The position numbers were made by a program, and so were the translations under genes. From Tipula vernalis (Eukaryota; Arthropoda; Insecta; Diptera; Tipulidae), in contig OY282559.1 of assembly GCA_958295665.1 (NCBI GenBank), positions 249,298,764 through 249,362,763 of the forward strand: 64,000 bases of DNA, written 5' to 3'. The notes under the pieces were generated by a model that did no database searches, was not told the origin of the DNA, and saw only the letters and a list, made by a program, of their open reading frames with translations. Shown here one piece after another: positions 32,457 through 44,332 of the stretch (the stretch's first letter is position 1; each line of letters starts with the position of its first letter).

Positions 32457-33140
32457 TGAGAAAAAGTTTCCAGACTAATTTGTTACCCTGGATAGGGGGA
32501 AGTTTTTGGGCTCGATAGATGGAGTAGTAGGCAACTGGAAACTTTTTCTAACAATTGAGATTTTAGCTGAAACTGATAAATGGGCCTTAGCACTCCTTGC
32601 CAGAGATTTGAATTCACTTTCCGATAGTACATGTTGTAGCTGACCTACTACTCCGTTCATCGAGCCCAAAAACTCACCAGGGGAATAAATTAGCCTGGAA
32701 ACTTTTTATATCAATTGAGATTTTAGCTGAAACTGATAAATGGGCTTTACCACCTCTTTCAAGAGATTTGAATTCACTTTCCGATAGTACATGTAGTAGT
32801 TGGCCTACTACTCCATCTATCGAGGCCAAATACTACCCCCTATCCAGGGGAATAAATTAGTCTGTACACTTTTTCTAACAATTGAGATTTTAGCTGAAAC
32901 TGATAAATGGGCCTTTGCACCCCTTGCGAGAGATTTGAATTCATTTTCCGATAGTACATGTAGTAGCTGACCTACTACTCCGTCCATCGAGTCCAAGAAA
33001 TACCCCAATCCAACGGAATAAATTCGTCTGGAAACTTTAGGTACCAATTGAGATTTTGTCTGATATCGTTCATTGACCGTTAACACAATCTTCTAGATAT
33101 TTGAACTAGGGATCCGATAGTACATGTAGTAGCTGCTTAA
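32457..33140. repeat. Tandem repeat, ~160-167 bp unit, inverted first copy
   Basis: Units begin near 32537, 32697, 32864 and 33030 with ggaaacttttt, followed by caattgagattttagctgaa, actgataaatggg, gagatttgaattca and ccgatagtacatgtagtag. The partial copy at 32457-32535 is in reverse orientation, so the array starts with a hairpin. Minus-strand ORFs here (LSVSAKISIVRKS repeated) only reflect the repeat. Confidence 0.85.
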
Positions 33141-33750
33141 AATGGTTGTTCATTATCCCGATTAACTATTACTTAAACTAGGAATTAATTTAAACTGGAT
33201 ATTTTTTCTGGCGATTAAGACTAAATATGGTTAAATGTCCTTTACGCCACTTGCCAGTGATTTGGATTCATTTTCTTATGGTCCACTTCTTATGGTCACT
33301 TGGAAATATGCTTTACTTCTTTGTATTGAATATTTATTAAAATATTATTGACATATCTAACCATAATTGTGTTTATTTTTATTATATAAAACTCAGATTG
33401 CAGTGGAAAACAGGAACTTAATTAAAAAACTACAAATTAATTTTGTCCTTAAACCTAACTTAACAACTAAATTAAAACTTAATTATATTATATGATCCAG
33501 AATCAAGGGAACTTTTGACAGTGTATGTAAACGTTTAGTTGAGAAGTTAGATATTAGTTTAAGACATTTGTTTTGAGCAATTTGTAATTTTTTTAAATGG
33601 GCCTTTGCACTCTCGACCCATACCGGAGAAGTATGTAGTAGTATACACTACATACGATTAAGAGGTAGATAAGTTGTTTATTTAATGTTGTTAATTTGGA
33701 CTTGCGATGAATGAGACTGTATAATAGTTTTACACAGTTATTACACTTGC
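33141..33750. repeat. Degenerate copies of the array, then spacer
   Basis: A decayed unit lies near 33190-33290 (ctggatattttttctggcga, gccagtgatttggattcatt) and a trace near 33595-33615 (aaatgggcctttgcac). No gene. Confidence 0.5.
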
Positions 33751-36700
33751 TCATTGAATATAATTTTTTTTTTTTTTTGATATAATCATTCCTAGATACT
33801 TTACGTTATTGCTCCATTTGACGGGAATACCAATGATGTTTAAGGAACTGTCGTCAGGTAGATTACGTAGGGCTCTCTTTCGACTTAAGAATATGGCATG
33901 GGTTTTGAAAAAATTAATTTTTATGCTCCATCTAGAGTAATACTCACACAGTTTGTTTATAATATGTTGCATATTACTCATAATTACTGCAGTATCAGAA
34001 GAAGCACAATAAATAGCGTTATCATCAGCATATTGGGCAAAGTGTACGTTATCTGAAAATTCATACTTTATATCTGCTGTGTAAAGATTATAAAGGCATG
34101 GGGATAATACTGCACCTTGTGGAGCGCCACACAATATCGGTTCAGATTTAAATTTTTGATAATTAATTTTCACTTGAAAAGAATGATCTTTGATAAAGGA
34201 CCTAATTACTGATATTAGATAAGGTGGAAAGTTATATTTAATTAGTTTAAAAATTAGTCTGTCATGCCAAACTTTATCAAATGCCTTCTCTATGTCGAAC
34301 ATCAGCAAAGCTGTCAATTTTTTCAAACTAAGTTGATATTTGGCGAAATTACAGATACGTTTAAGCTGATGATTTGCAGAATGACCTGGACGATCTTGTA
34401 TGAATAATTCAATGCGACTTAATAGGATTTTTTCAAATATTTTGCTTAATCCACATAATAAGCTAATAGGTCTGTAATTTTCCAATTTAGATTTATCTTT
34501 TTCTGGTTTCGCTATTGGAAGAACTAAATCTTGTTTCCATTGCTTTTGAAAATATCATATTTTAAAACATGCATTGAATATATGAAAGTTGGTCCATATG
34601 TGGAAGTTGTTTGATTAGAATATTTGTTAATCCATCTACACCTGGAGACTTTGAACTATTAAGTTTAGTTGAAGTACAAATAATTTCTTTGGGTTTTGCT
34701 ATTTCTTGACCGTTTAAACAGAGGTTAGTGTTTCGGTCTGTTCTGTAATTAATTTTTTCTAGGACGTTCACAATGAATTTGTGCAAAATGTTGTGCAAAA
34801 TCGGAAGATTTCTCAGAATCATTAATAACATTATTATTAGAAATCGACTTCACGTATAGATGGAATTTTTTGTTGACGTTTCCCAAGTAATTTAGTTAAA
34901 TGAAACAATCGTTTCCTATGAGGAATAGTAGCTGCGATATTTGAAATAAACTTAGAGTAACGCTGATTTCTTAAAATATTTAATTTTTTACTAATTGCTT
35001 TGATTAAATTGTTTACAATATTTTTTAAGCACGGTCTCCTTAAACTGTTTTTGTATGAAATAAGATGTTTCAGATCATTAGATATTGTTAAGGTGTCGTT
35101 ATTTGAATTATGATTCTGTAATTTTAGTATACTCATATTAACCGCATTATTTATGATACCATCAATAGTAGTTATGGCTTTATCGATGTCAAATTTATTA
35201 TTAAGATTGGTCTTTCCTGAATTTGCGCCTAGTTCAATTTTATTCTTAATGTTATGTTTATACTTAGGCCAATCTGCCTTTTTAGAATTAAACTTATCAT
35301 TCGTGTTGTAGTTAGATTCGATTTCGGTTATGTGGGTCTTAAAAAGTACTGGTAAGTGATTTGAACTTAGGGCGTTTCGTGCCTCTAAATTAGAAACCGT
35401 TTCTGGATGATTGGATAGTAATAAGTCAATAGTTGATGGATATATGGATTTTTTTGAGTAATGAGTGGGTTTGGCCGGGAATAATATGTTGAAATTTATA
35501 ATTAGTGATTCATTATGTAAAATATTACCAATTCGATTACCTCTTTCTTACACAGTTCCAAGCTTGATTTTGAAACGAGCAATTTTACCGTTTCTTTTTC
35601 TTAAATATTAACTATGTTCCTCATTATAAAAGAGGAATTAAAGAAATTACTATTTTACGTTGAAATAAACAATCATTTAACAGCTGCAAAAAAAACCATA
35701 AACTATTTTTCGTAGTAGTAAGGTTTTTTATTTTACGTAGCAATAATTTTTTTTTTATAAATATTTAGATGGTAATATTCAATAAAAAAAAAATAGTTTA
35801 AATAGGATTAAGAAACCATACCATAAAAAATTTTATGGTAGGTTCAATAGCAATACAAAAATGAAAAATAAAATAATAATAATATTTTAACAATATAGAG
35901 AGTACCAGAGAGTAGTCAAAGCACAAGTCACATTTTTAAATTAAAATTATTTTCAAAATATGTCCTGATAACACAAAAAAACAAACGGAAAAAAAAATTA
36001 TTATTTTTTAATTACTCTCCAGTAAAATAATTTATATGTTATAAAAATATAAACATGTTTAATTTGACAGCTTTGTGTTAAAATAAGTGATAGTATATTA
36101 CGCGATATAAAAAAATAATTATTTAAGTAAAAATAACCAATAAATAATTCATAATCATTAAAAAAACATAATAATTAAAAAACATTATAGAAATCCACCG
36201 TTTATTTAAAAAAAAAATAAAACAAAAATATATGGAAGAGAGAGAAAAATTATAAATCATATATCATCATCAACAAATAAAAATTAATTAAAAGTAAGTA
36301 TATTTTGTGATCGTTAAAATTTAAATACAAAAAAAAAAGAAATAAAAAAACCAATAAACGTTTTCTTTATTTGAAAAGTTTCACCGTGAGTTTGGTACCG
36401 TTTTGTTATGTCTTGAATGGACAATTTTTTTTTGGAAAACTATTTTACTATATACAAAATAAAAAAAAATTAATTGAAACAATTTTGTTTGGTGTAGTGT
36501 GTAAAAATAAAACTTAGACAGAAATTGATATTTCGAATTTTCTTTTTTTTTGTTTTTCTCCTACGATTCATAAAGCCAAAAACAAGAAGTGTTTGTGAAA
36601 ATATTGTGAAAAATTATTTACGCAAAAAGTGAAGAAATAAATTATTGGTGGTGTATTTGAGCATGTCATTTGTTCCTCTGTCACTATATATTTTTATTCC

Positions 36701-37030
36701 TTTAGCTTCTTTTATTTTTAAATCAAAAGAAGAAAGTAATTTATGATTTATAAATTTTCTGATTGAAATACTTACTCCACAGTGACCAATTAATTTCCCG
36801 CTAGAACTTGTATTACCTGGTTTGTCAAGTCTATATACCCTAAAATCTGAATCATATATATTTTCATTGTCAAGTAACCATATTTCGGTTAATAGACATA
36901 TATGAATATTATCATGTTTAAGAAAATCAAATATAGTATGTAGTTCCATGATTTTGATTTTATGCTTTGAGCATTCCATATGACAACGTTGAGTGAATTA
37001 AACTTAATTGTTATTAAATATATATTTGAT
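33751..37030 (-). pseudogene. Broken Jockey-type LINE ORF2
   Basis: The N-terminal endonuclease (VVIWNAQSI near 36990, then IMELHTIFDFLKHDNIHICL and TEIWL) is read from 37030 to 36614. A gap of about 1 kb follows. The endonuclease end (NHPETVSNLEARN, SSNHLPVLF) resumes near 35560, then a linker with SKSPGVDGLTN (about 34640) and the reverse transcriptase YRPISLLCGLSKIFEKIL, FDIEKAFDKVWHD, GAPQGAVLSPCLYN, QYADDNAIY and NNVKYLGMIISK. It stops at 33751 in a lysine run coded by a T-run, so the C-terminus is lost. Several frame changes occur (near 34490, 34835, 35140, 36960). The BEL element at 37149 lies just outside its 5' end. Confidence 0.8.
35565..36610. other. AT-rich insert within the LINE
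   Basis: About 1 kb of very AT-rich sequence with no coding signal separates the two endonuclease parts. The middle of the endonuclease is missing, so this is replacement or insertion plus deletion. I see no terminal repeats. Confidence 0.45.
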
Positions 37031-37041
37031 TGATAAATGTA

Positions 37042-37100
37042 GTAACTGATGTTATAACTCAGCTAACTGACTGCAAATCTAAAGTTGAACAATTTAATGT
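37042..37100 (+). repeat. LINE gag end, inverted copy of 49978-50034
   Basis: Plus strand reads gtaactgatgttataactca ... aaagttgaacaattta; the same wording is on the minus strand at 49978-50034. It reads VTDVITQL-DCKSKVEQFN. It lies in opposite orientation to the neighbouring LINE ORF2, so the 5' end of that LINE is rearranged. Confidence 0.65.
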
Positions 37101-37148
37101 CGAATTCGATTGTAGAAAATTTTTCACTCGAAGGGTAAAAATAGTACT

Positions 37149-37542
37149 TGTTGAGATCAACAGTGCAACGTCCAATTTTTATATTTTTATCTAATTTGCT
37201 GATACTAGCAGTTAACCTACTTACAACAACAATAATGATGTTGAAGCAACCTTGGCTCATCAACATTACAACATTTAAATTTACTGGATAGGAATGTTTG
37301 GTGTCATATTTTATTTCTTATTTTTATATTTTCTTTTTCTCTAAGTTGCTGACAGTAGCATTTAATTGTATATAAAAGGTGAATATTAAATAAAATAAAA
37401 TAGAATGAATTTAACTCTAATATTAACAACAAGTTGTTTATTCTCAATAACTAAATAGACCCCACCCGTGGTACTATTAGTTAACTGTAAATCAAGACTA
37501 TATTAAATTTACAATTTAAATACAAAAGTCTAAGATTTTACA
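37149..37542 (+). repeat. BEL 5' LTR
   Basis: Starts TGTTGAGATCAAC and ends GATTTTACA. Contains a TATA box at 37371. Confidence 0.9.
37371..37378 (+). promoter_or_regulatory. TATA box in BEL 5' LTR
   Basis: tataaaag, the only clear core promoter word in the LTR. The matching copy in the 3' LTR is near 48751. Confidence 0.6.
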
Positions 37543-37556
37543 TGGTCCTTCGAGCC
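37543..37556 (+). promoter_or_regulatory. BEL primer binding site
   Basis: tggtccttcgagcc follows the LTR directly and starts with TGG. The tRNA is not assigned. Confidence 0.65.
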
Positions 37557-37719
37557 ACTAAAACAACCGGCAAATAGAAATATAGACGGACAGTCTGTAA
37601 CGTCGTCAAGGGTGACGACACTAGCAGCCAAGCAACAACAGGCACATAACTTATCGTCAAAGGAGAAGCTAAGCAACAACAAGCATCAAAACCACCACAA
37701 CAAACCAAACAACAACAAG

Positions 37720-39111
37720 ATGGATGAGTTACTTCAATACCAAGAGGTAACAAGTGGAAAGATAGTTCAGCTAGAGAGAAACTATCGAAAAGACGGTGAA
37801 GACAGAAAAACGAAGTCTTACTTAGAGAAGAGAATAGCGAATCTAAAAACGCTATATAACGAATTCGTTGGAATCGATGACAAAATTCTAGGAATGGTCC
37901 CGCCTCTGGGCCAAAATCACGCTTATTTCACAACAAGAAAAAACATGACAGATGTTTACAATAAGCTGATAGAGGAAATGCGGTATCGCCTAAATAGCGG
38001 ACCGCCATTGACACCAACAACGTCACAAGAAGTCCTACAACTACCAAACCCACTTGTCGAGGCATCATATAAAACCACACCACCAATTCGGTTGGATACC
38101 ATACAAAGCTCATCAACCGATTCCCAAAATGAGGAAATTAAACAAGGTCACTCAGCGGCAAATCAACAACAACAACCACTGATGAATAGTTCAATCGAGG
38201 CCCTTCAAGCAGCAAAGTTTGAAGGAAACAACAACACAAAATTGTTCAAGAGGCAAGACGTGCTCATGCGGCAGTTATATCAGAAATTGGCGTCAATAAA
38301 TTATTCCTTGGAAACCAACAACATATCTAAGGAATATGTGAATATCAAAACGAGACAATTAGAAAAAGACATGGGAGAAATCGCAGCCCAACACACAGAA
38401 TTATTAGTAGAGCTGGAAGAAGACGAACAAACATCCAACTACTTTAGAGAAGATTATTATGCCAAGCTTCAAGAGAGGGTAGAAGATGCAATGATCAAAC
38501 TACAACAGTTTCAGCCCCAGACAACAACCGCAGCAGGATCAGCAGCACAGGTGAAACTGCCTAAGGTAGAAATCCTGATCTTTTATGGTGATTATGAACG
38601 GTGGGAAACGTTCAACGATATATTCACTGAGCTGATCCACCAAAACAGCAAACTAACAGATACGGTAAAGATGATGTATCTGAAATCACACCTGCAGAAG
38701 GGAGCAGCCCAAATTATTAGTCACTTAACAACAACAGGTAACAATTACCAACCCGCTTGGAACATAATCCAAGCAAGGTACAACAACGTGAGGCTACTGG
38801 CAAACCATCAGTTTAATGCAATATTGTCATTGGCTACAATTCAGATACCATCCGCCCAAACAGTGAGAAATTTGCACGATACGGCGCGACAAATATTACA
38901 CAACATAAAGCGGCTAAATATGGATTCGCCCTTCGAGGCATTCGTGGGTTTCATTTTAAACAAAAAATTAGACCCAGAATCCATTAAGATATACGAGACA
39001 ACTAAAGAGAAACCCAGAGAAATTCCACAACTGGAAGATTTCTTTGGATTCCTGGAGAGAAGGTTTCAATCTTTGGAAGCCATGGGCAATCATAGAGCAA
39101 CAGCACCATGA
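37720..39111 (+). CDS. BEL Gag (then in-frame stop)
   Basis: The first ATG in the open frame is 37720 (MDELLQYQEV). About 463 residues: N-terminal coiled-coil-like helices with KSYLEKRIANLKTLYNEF, Q/N-rich stretches, and a capsid-like region with VKLPKVEILIFYGDYERWET and HQFNAILSLATI. This layout is typical of BEL Gag, which packages the element RNA in particles. The frame stops at TGA 39109-39111, but the next residues continue in the same frame into the zinc-knuckle region, and BEL elements usually have one gag-pol frame. I infer a nonsense mutation. Readthrough is the alternative. Confidence 0.8.
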   Translation: MDELLQYQEVTSGKIVQLERNYRKDGEDRKTKSYLEKRIANLKTLYNEFVGIDDKILGMVPPLGQNHAYFTTRKNMTDVYNKLIEEMRYRLNSGPPLTPTTSQEVLQLPNPLVEASYKTTPPIRLDTIQSSSTDSQNEEIKQGHSAANQQQQPLMNSSIEALQAAKFEGNNNTKLFKRQDVLMRQLYQKLASINYSLETNNISKEYVNIKTRQLEKDMGEIAAQHTELLVELEEDEQTSNYFREDYYAKLQERVEDAMIKLQQFQPQTTTAAGSAAQVKLPKVEILIFYGDYERWETFNDIFTELIHQNSKLTDTVKMMYLKSHLQKGAAQIISHLTTTGNNYQPAWNIIQARYNNVRLLANHQFNAILSLATIQIPSAQTVRNLHDTARQILHNIKRLNMDSPFEAFVGFILNKKLDPESIKIYETTKEKPREIPQLEDFFGFLERRFQSLEAMGNHRATAP

Positions 39112-42040
39112 CCACACATGCAGTACATATCACCATTGAAACGAGCGAATACAGCCATGTTAACCAAAACATGTTGGGTGGAAGGGTGTAAGGAGCATCA
39201 TGGTTTAAATCAATGCCGGCAATTCAAAAAGATGTCAACATTAGAACGAGCAAGGCTCGTCATCTCATCCAACTTGTGCATACGATGTTTAAGCCAGCAT
39301 CAAGGAAGAAACTGCCAGGCAGAAACATGTGTTGTGTGTAAAGGAGGACACCACACACTTCTACACTGCAATAATGCAGCATCAACCACCGGAAGTAGTG
39401 TCAAAGCCGCCAAAACATTCGTGATCAGTCAGCTAGGACAAGTTTTACTACCATCTGCATTAGTCAGAGCCGCAACTGACACAGGCGTTTGTTTCACACT
39501 AAGAGCTCTAATTGATCCAGGATCACAGGCCACATTAATATCCTCCAAGGCCGCAAATTTATTCAACTTTAAAAAAGAGAAAGTACACGTCACCATCTCA
39601 GGAGTAGGTGGGAAAAAAGCAGGCATTTGCAGACACACCATTAATCTAAAAATATCGCCAAGATTTGATGGAGATTTCCAAATGAATATCAAACCATTGA
39701 TATTCGACAAACTCGAACAACAATTACCCGAGGTGGACTTTGCCATAAGCAGCTGGACGCATCTCAACCAAATACAACTGGCTGATCCACACTACAACCA
39801 GTCACAGCCAATTGATCTTATACTTGGCGCGGATTATTATCCATCAATACTAATCAACAACATCATCAAGGGAGGTCAACTAGAGCCTATGGCACAACAA
39901 ACGGAATTCGGTTGGATTATATTGGGCAGCAGGAACAACACAGGTAGTCAGCATAAAACAACGATGATTGCAACTAAAAGTATAGAGTATCAACTGAGAT
40001 TGCTGGTAGAAAACGACTCAATACCTGAAGAGAGAGCTACCACTGAAGAAGAAATCATGATAGAGAAGCATTTTGAGTCAAATGTAGAACAAGGTCCAGA
40101 CGGCAGATACACAGTAAGAATTCCTTTTAAGGATAACCAAACCGAACTAGGGGAATCCAGGAAGACGGCCGCTGCCAGATTGATACAATTAGAAAAACGA
40201 TTCAAGAAAGATGCGCCGTTCAAACAATTATATCATCAATTCATGCAAGAATATATAAATTTGAAGCACATGGAACAAGTACAAGAAAAACCAGAAGATA
40301 GTAAATCAACCAATATCTATTATATACCGCATCATGGCATAATCAAGAAAGACAGCACAACAACAAGGCTAAGAGTAGTGTTTGATGCCTCATCCAAAAC
40401 AACAACGGGAGTATCTCTAAACGATTGCATGATGAATGGTCCAAAATTACAACAAGATTTAGCAGATATTTTACTACGATGGCGAAAACACAAGATCGTA
40501 ATGACAGCAGATATAGAAAAAATGTATCGACAAAATTTGTCGATTTAATCTGGATTAACAAACAAGACCAGAACTATCAACGAATTCTATGGCGAAGCAA
40601 CCCCTCCAAGCCAATGGAGGCATTCAAGTTAAAAACGGTAACGTACGGAACAACAGCCGCCAGTTTTTTAGCCATAAGAGCCTTAAAACAACTAGCCACC
40701 GACGGAAATAATGATTATCCAATAGGAGCAAGCATCATACTGACAGATTTTTACGTGGATGATCTGTTAACAGGTTCTAACAACATAGAGGAAGCCACTC
40801 GAGCTGTACAAGAATTAAAGATGCTCACAGAACGAGGTGGACTGAATTTAAAGAAAAACCCAGTAATACTGAGCAGGCACAACATAGTTACGAAAAGAAT
40901 AATAGAAGATGCTCATATTGGTACATTACACGGAGGCACACAATTGACATTAGCAACATTAAGAAACAAATTCTGGATCATTGATGTTAAACGAGCTGTC
41001 AGACAGATAATTCAAAAATGTATTATTTGCTTTCGTCACAAACAACATTCATCCGAACAACTAATGGGAAACCTACCATCAGCAAGAGTGAGGCCGGGAA
41101 GACCGTTTATCAAAACGGGAATCGACTATGCGGGGCTTATCCAATTAAGATCAGCCAAAGGCAGGGGTCACAAGACATATAAGGCATACATTGCTCTGTT
41201 TATATGCATGGTAACGAAGGCCATCCATATTGAAATAATAAGCGATTTAACAACTGAATCCTTCATTGCCGCTTACAAAAGATTTATATCCAGGAGAGGA
41301 TTATGCACCGACATTTACTCTGATAGTGGAACATACTTCGTAGGAGCAAACAACGTAATGCAGAGAGATTACCGTCGCGCAATGACGACATTACCAAGCG
41401 ACATTGCCACTATGATAGCTGACAATGGAACCAATTGGCACTTAATACCACCTCTTACGCCTCATTTCGGTGGAATATGGGAGGCAGGAATTAAATCAAT
41501 GAAATTCCATCTCAAACGGATCATAGGCGAAACAACACTCACTTTCGAAGAGCTATGTACCGTGACTACCCAAATAGAAGCATGTCTCAATTCTCGCCCT
41601 CTAACACCGCTGACAAGTGATCCTGCAGATATGTCAGCACTAACGCCGGGGCACTTCTTGATAGGAGATTCTCTCAAGGCGCTACCAGCCGCAGAAATTG
41701 ACCGCATATCGTTAAGAACGAGATGGCATGTAGTCGAGAGAATGGTTCAGGACTTTTGGAAACGGTGGTCCTCCGAATACCTTCACCAACTACAACAACG
41801 AGCTAAATGGAAGAGCAGCCAGTCAAACTTAATGATCAACGACCTGGTATTATTAAAAGACGACCAACAACCTGCCACACGGTGGAAGCTAGGGAGAATC
41901 GTGGAAACACACGCTGGAAAAGATGATTTAGTTCGGGTAGCGGCAGTCAAATGCGAAAACGCAACATATAAGCGACCGATTGTGAAATTGTGTAAGTTAC
42001 CAATTGAAGAAGGCTTACAAAAAATTATGCCCATGAAAGC
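39112..42040 (+). pseudogene. BEL Pol, RNase H deleted
   Basis: Same frame as Gag from 39118: zinc-knuckle segment (CWVEGCKEHHGLNQC, CVVCKGGHHTLLHC), aspartic protease (ALIDPGSQATLIS; here DPG, not DSG), linker and reverse transcriptase start (LRVVFDASSKTTTGVSLNDC). A frame change near 40530 (KMYRQ / IWINKQ) moves to the third frame, with WRSNPSKPMEAFKLKTVTYG and the catalytic FYVDDLLTG near 40750. At about 40857 the protein jumps from GGLNLKK to the integrase zinc-binding region (IGTLHGGTQLTLA, CIICFRHK), so the whole RNase H domain is gone. The integrase core (DYAGLIQLR, YSDSGTYFVGA, PHFGGIWEAG) and C-terminal part are present to about 42040. The element cannot complete its own cycle. Confidence 0.85.
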
Positions 42041-43899
42041 AAACCGAGGTCAACCTAGAGAATTGCAATCACCGGAGAAGAACAATCAAGTTTTAAGGCG
42101 ACAGCCTCATCGACGCGTAAAGAACAGGGGAACCGTCAATCATCTAGCGCTAGCCATATTATCCATTTGTTGTTTTATGGGACTTGTACAGGCCAACGTA
42201 CATATAACCCCTTTCAAGCATTCCACAGGGATTTACTTCGAAGAAATAGGTAAACTCGAAGTGGTAGCTATGAAATGGACATTGGTGGTTTATTACAACA
42301 TGAGCAATTACTGGGAAGAAATTGAAACCTTTAAGCAAACACAATATGAATTAAAGGCGGCATGCTTGAATATAGCTGGGTTAAATTGCGACCTAATTCT
42401 TCCACAAATTCAATGGCAATACAACAATCTGATTGTGGACAATGAATTATTATTAGCAAGCAACAAGGAGGTTCAACGACCAAAACGAGGCCTAGGAGAC
42501 ACCATAGGCCTAGTGTTAGGCGATATGTTTGGGATCTTGACAGAACGTGAGGCAAGATATTATGAGGCACAATTTGAAGCCATAAACAACGATGAGCAAC
42601 AATTAGAATCATTGATAAAGAGTCATACCACCATAATAGATAACACAATCAACCTGGTAAAACATAATTCAAAGCTCACCATGGAATCATTAAACAACCT
42701 GATAGAGCAGCAGAGAAGGCTGAATGCTGAAATGGAATTATTAAATGAGTACTCCATCAGAGAAGAAAGGATTCGATCGATATTAACATCAACAATTGAA
42801 CTGATGTTAATTCTAAAGAATTTGGAAGACACGCAGCAAGCCTTACTTGATGTGGTCCAGAACGCACACAAGAATTTATTGCATCCCTCATTACTCGCCC
42901 CCGCTCAATTACAACAAGAGCTCGAATTAATCAAACAACACATACCAACAACCATAACCATACCTGGGCATGGCATCTCTGATCTCCTTCACATATATCG
43001 CAGCATGAGATTACGCAGTAGAGTAACCCAGGGCAACATCATAATAAAAATCACCATTCCTCTATCCTTTGCGCTGGATTATACCCTACTGGCCCTATTT
43101 CCAGTTCCTAATATAGAGCACAACAACACGCAGTCGTACATTACCACCAATTCGGAATACTTAGCAGTAGATGATCACCGGGAACATTTTTCATTACTAA
43201 CGAGAGAAGAAGTGAAACAATGCCAACTATTCCAAAATAACCGATTTTTATGTGAAATATCGACCAATTTATAACGCAATGACTAACCAAAATCAATGCG
43301 AATTAGCAATCCTACAACGAATAGCAAATCTCGAAGGGGTATGTACCCTTAAGTCAGTTAAGATATCAAACCATTGGATTAAGCTCCATGCGACGAATCA
43401 GTGGATATACTCCATTCCAAATGAAACAACATTCGATGTTATATGCGGCCAAAGCATCACATCACTCAGTCTCCAAGGATCAGGGATATTAGAAATCAAG
43501 GCTGGATGCGTGCTGCGAGACACAAATTTGTACATCGTCGCCATCGGTTCAGCTTCTAACAACATAAGCGAATCGTTCCGCAGACCACTCAGCACATTAA
43601 ACGGAGCCAACAACTTAAGGACGTTCATCACACGGGTTCGAAATAAAACGATAGGATACGATGAGCCTCAGCTCGTAAATCTTCAGGATACCACGCAACT
43701 GGAACAAGAAATACAAGCGGTTAGAGAAAAGGAAGGACGACTACATGAGGGGAATTTTCATCATGTCCATCACTACACCATGATACACACAATTTTTTGG
43801 ATTGGTGTAGCCATATGTATTATTTGGGGCATCAACTATATTAAACAAAGGCGAACAACGCGCCCGCCCCCTTCACCTCTTCAACGTTCGGAAGCATGA
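42041..43899 (+). pseudogene. BEL envelope-like region (F-type), frameshifted
   Basis: The integrase frame runs on without stop into an envelope-like protein. It shows a hydrophobic signal-like segment (ALAILSICCFMGLVQA near 42150), a furin-type site RPKR near 42478 followed by a Gly-rich hydrophobic segment as in F-type fusion proteins, helical heptad-like regions, and, after a one-base frame change near 43255-43270, Cys-containing strands and a C-terminal membrane segment (IFWIGVAICIIWGI near 43790) ending at 43899. By family it would be a membrane glycoprotein of a retrovirus-like particle. There is no separate start codon in an obvious place; splicing or processing from the polyprotein would be needed. 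The frame change breaks it. Confidence 0.75.
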
Positions 43900-43950
43900 A
43901 AGCAGCAACGGAAGCCCCGCCATATGTTAAGTTTCACAGTATAACAATCT

Positions 43951-43969
43951 AAATGGCGGCCCGGGAATA
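43951..43969 (+). promoter_or_regulatory. BEL polypurine tract region
   Basis: aaatggcggcccgggaata sits directly before the 3' LTR, the form seen at this place in many BEL elements. Confidence 0.55.
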
Positions 43970-44137
43970 TGTTGAGATCAACAGTGCAACGTCCAATTTT
44001 TATATTTTTATCTAATTTGCTGATACTAGCAGTTAACCTACTTACAACAACAATAATGATGTTGAAGCAACCTTGGCTCATCAACATTACAACATTTAAA
44101 TTTACTGGATAGGAATGTTTGGTGTCATATTTTATTT
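43970..44137 (+). repeat. BEL 3' LTR, first part
   Basis: First 168 bp of the LTR, cut at the target site of the LINE. Confidence 0.9.
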
Positions 44138-44332
44138 TTGGGTGTTGGGTGCGTCTCAATAGGGTAGGGGTTGACCGTCTATAGCCATGTATCTCGTGGT
44201 CTATATTCCAACGCTGCAACTATGTAGAAACCACCAAATGTGTCTAGTATACCTCCACGTGGTAACACCCGGGCAACGATGTGAAGCATCGGCGAAATAC
44301 TAGAGGCGAGTGCAATACACTATAAATGAGCA

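Noticed and set aside
32475..33086. Minus-strand ORFs with repeated LSVSAKISIVRKS
   Set aside because: The wording repeats at the period of the DNA array, so it follows from the array, not from a gene.
37538..37753. Cys-rich minus-strand ORF opposite BEL gag
   Set aside because: Shadow of the gag frame.
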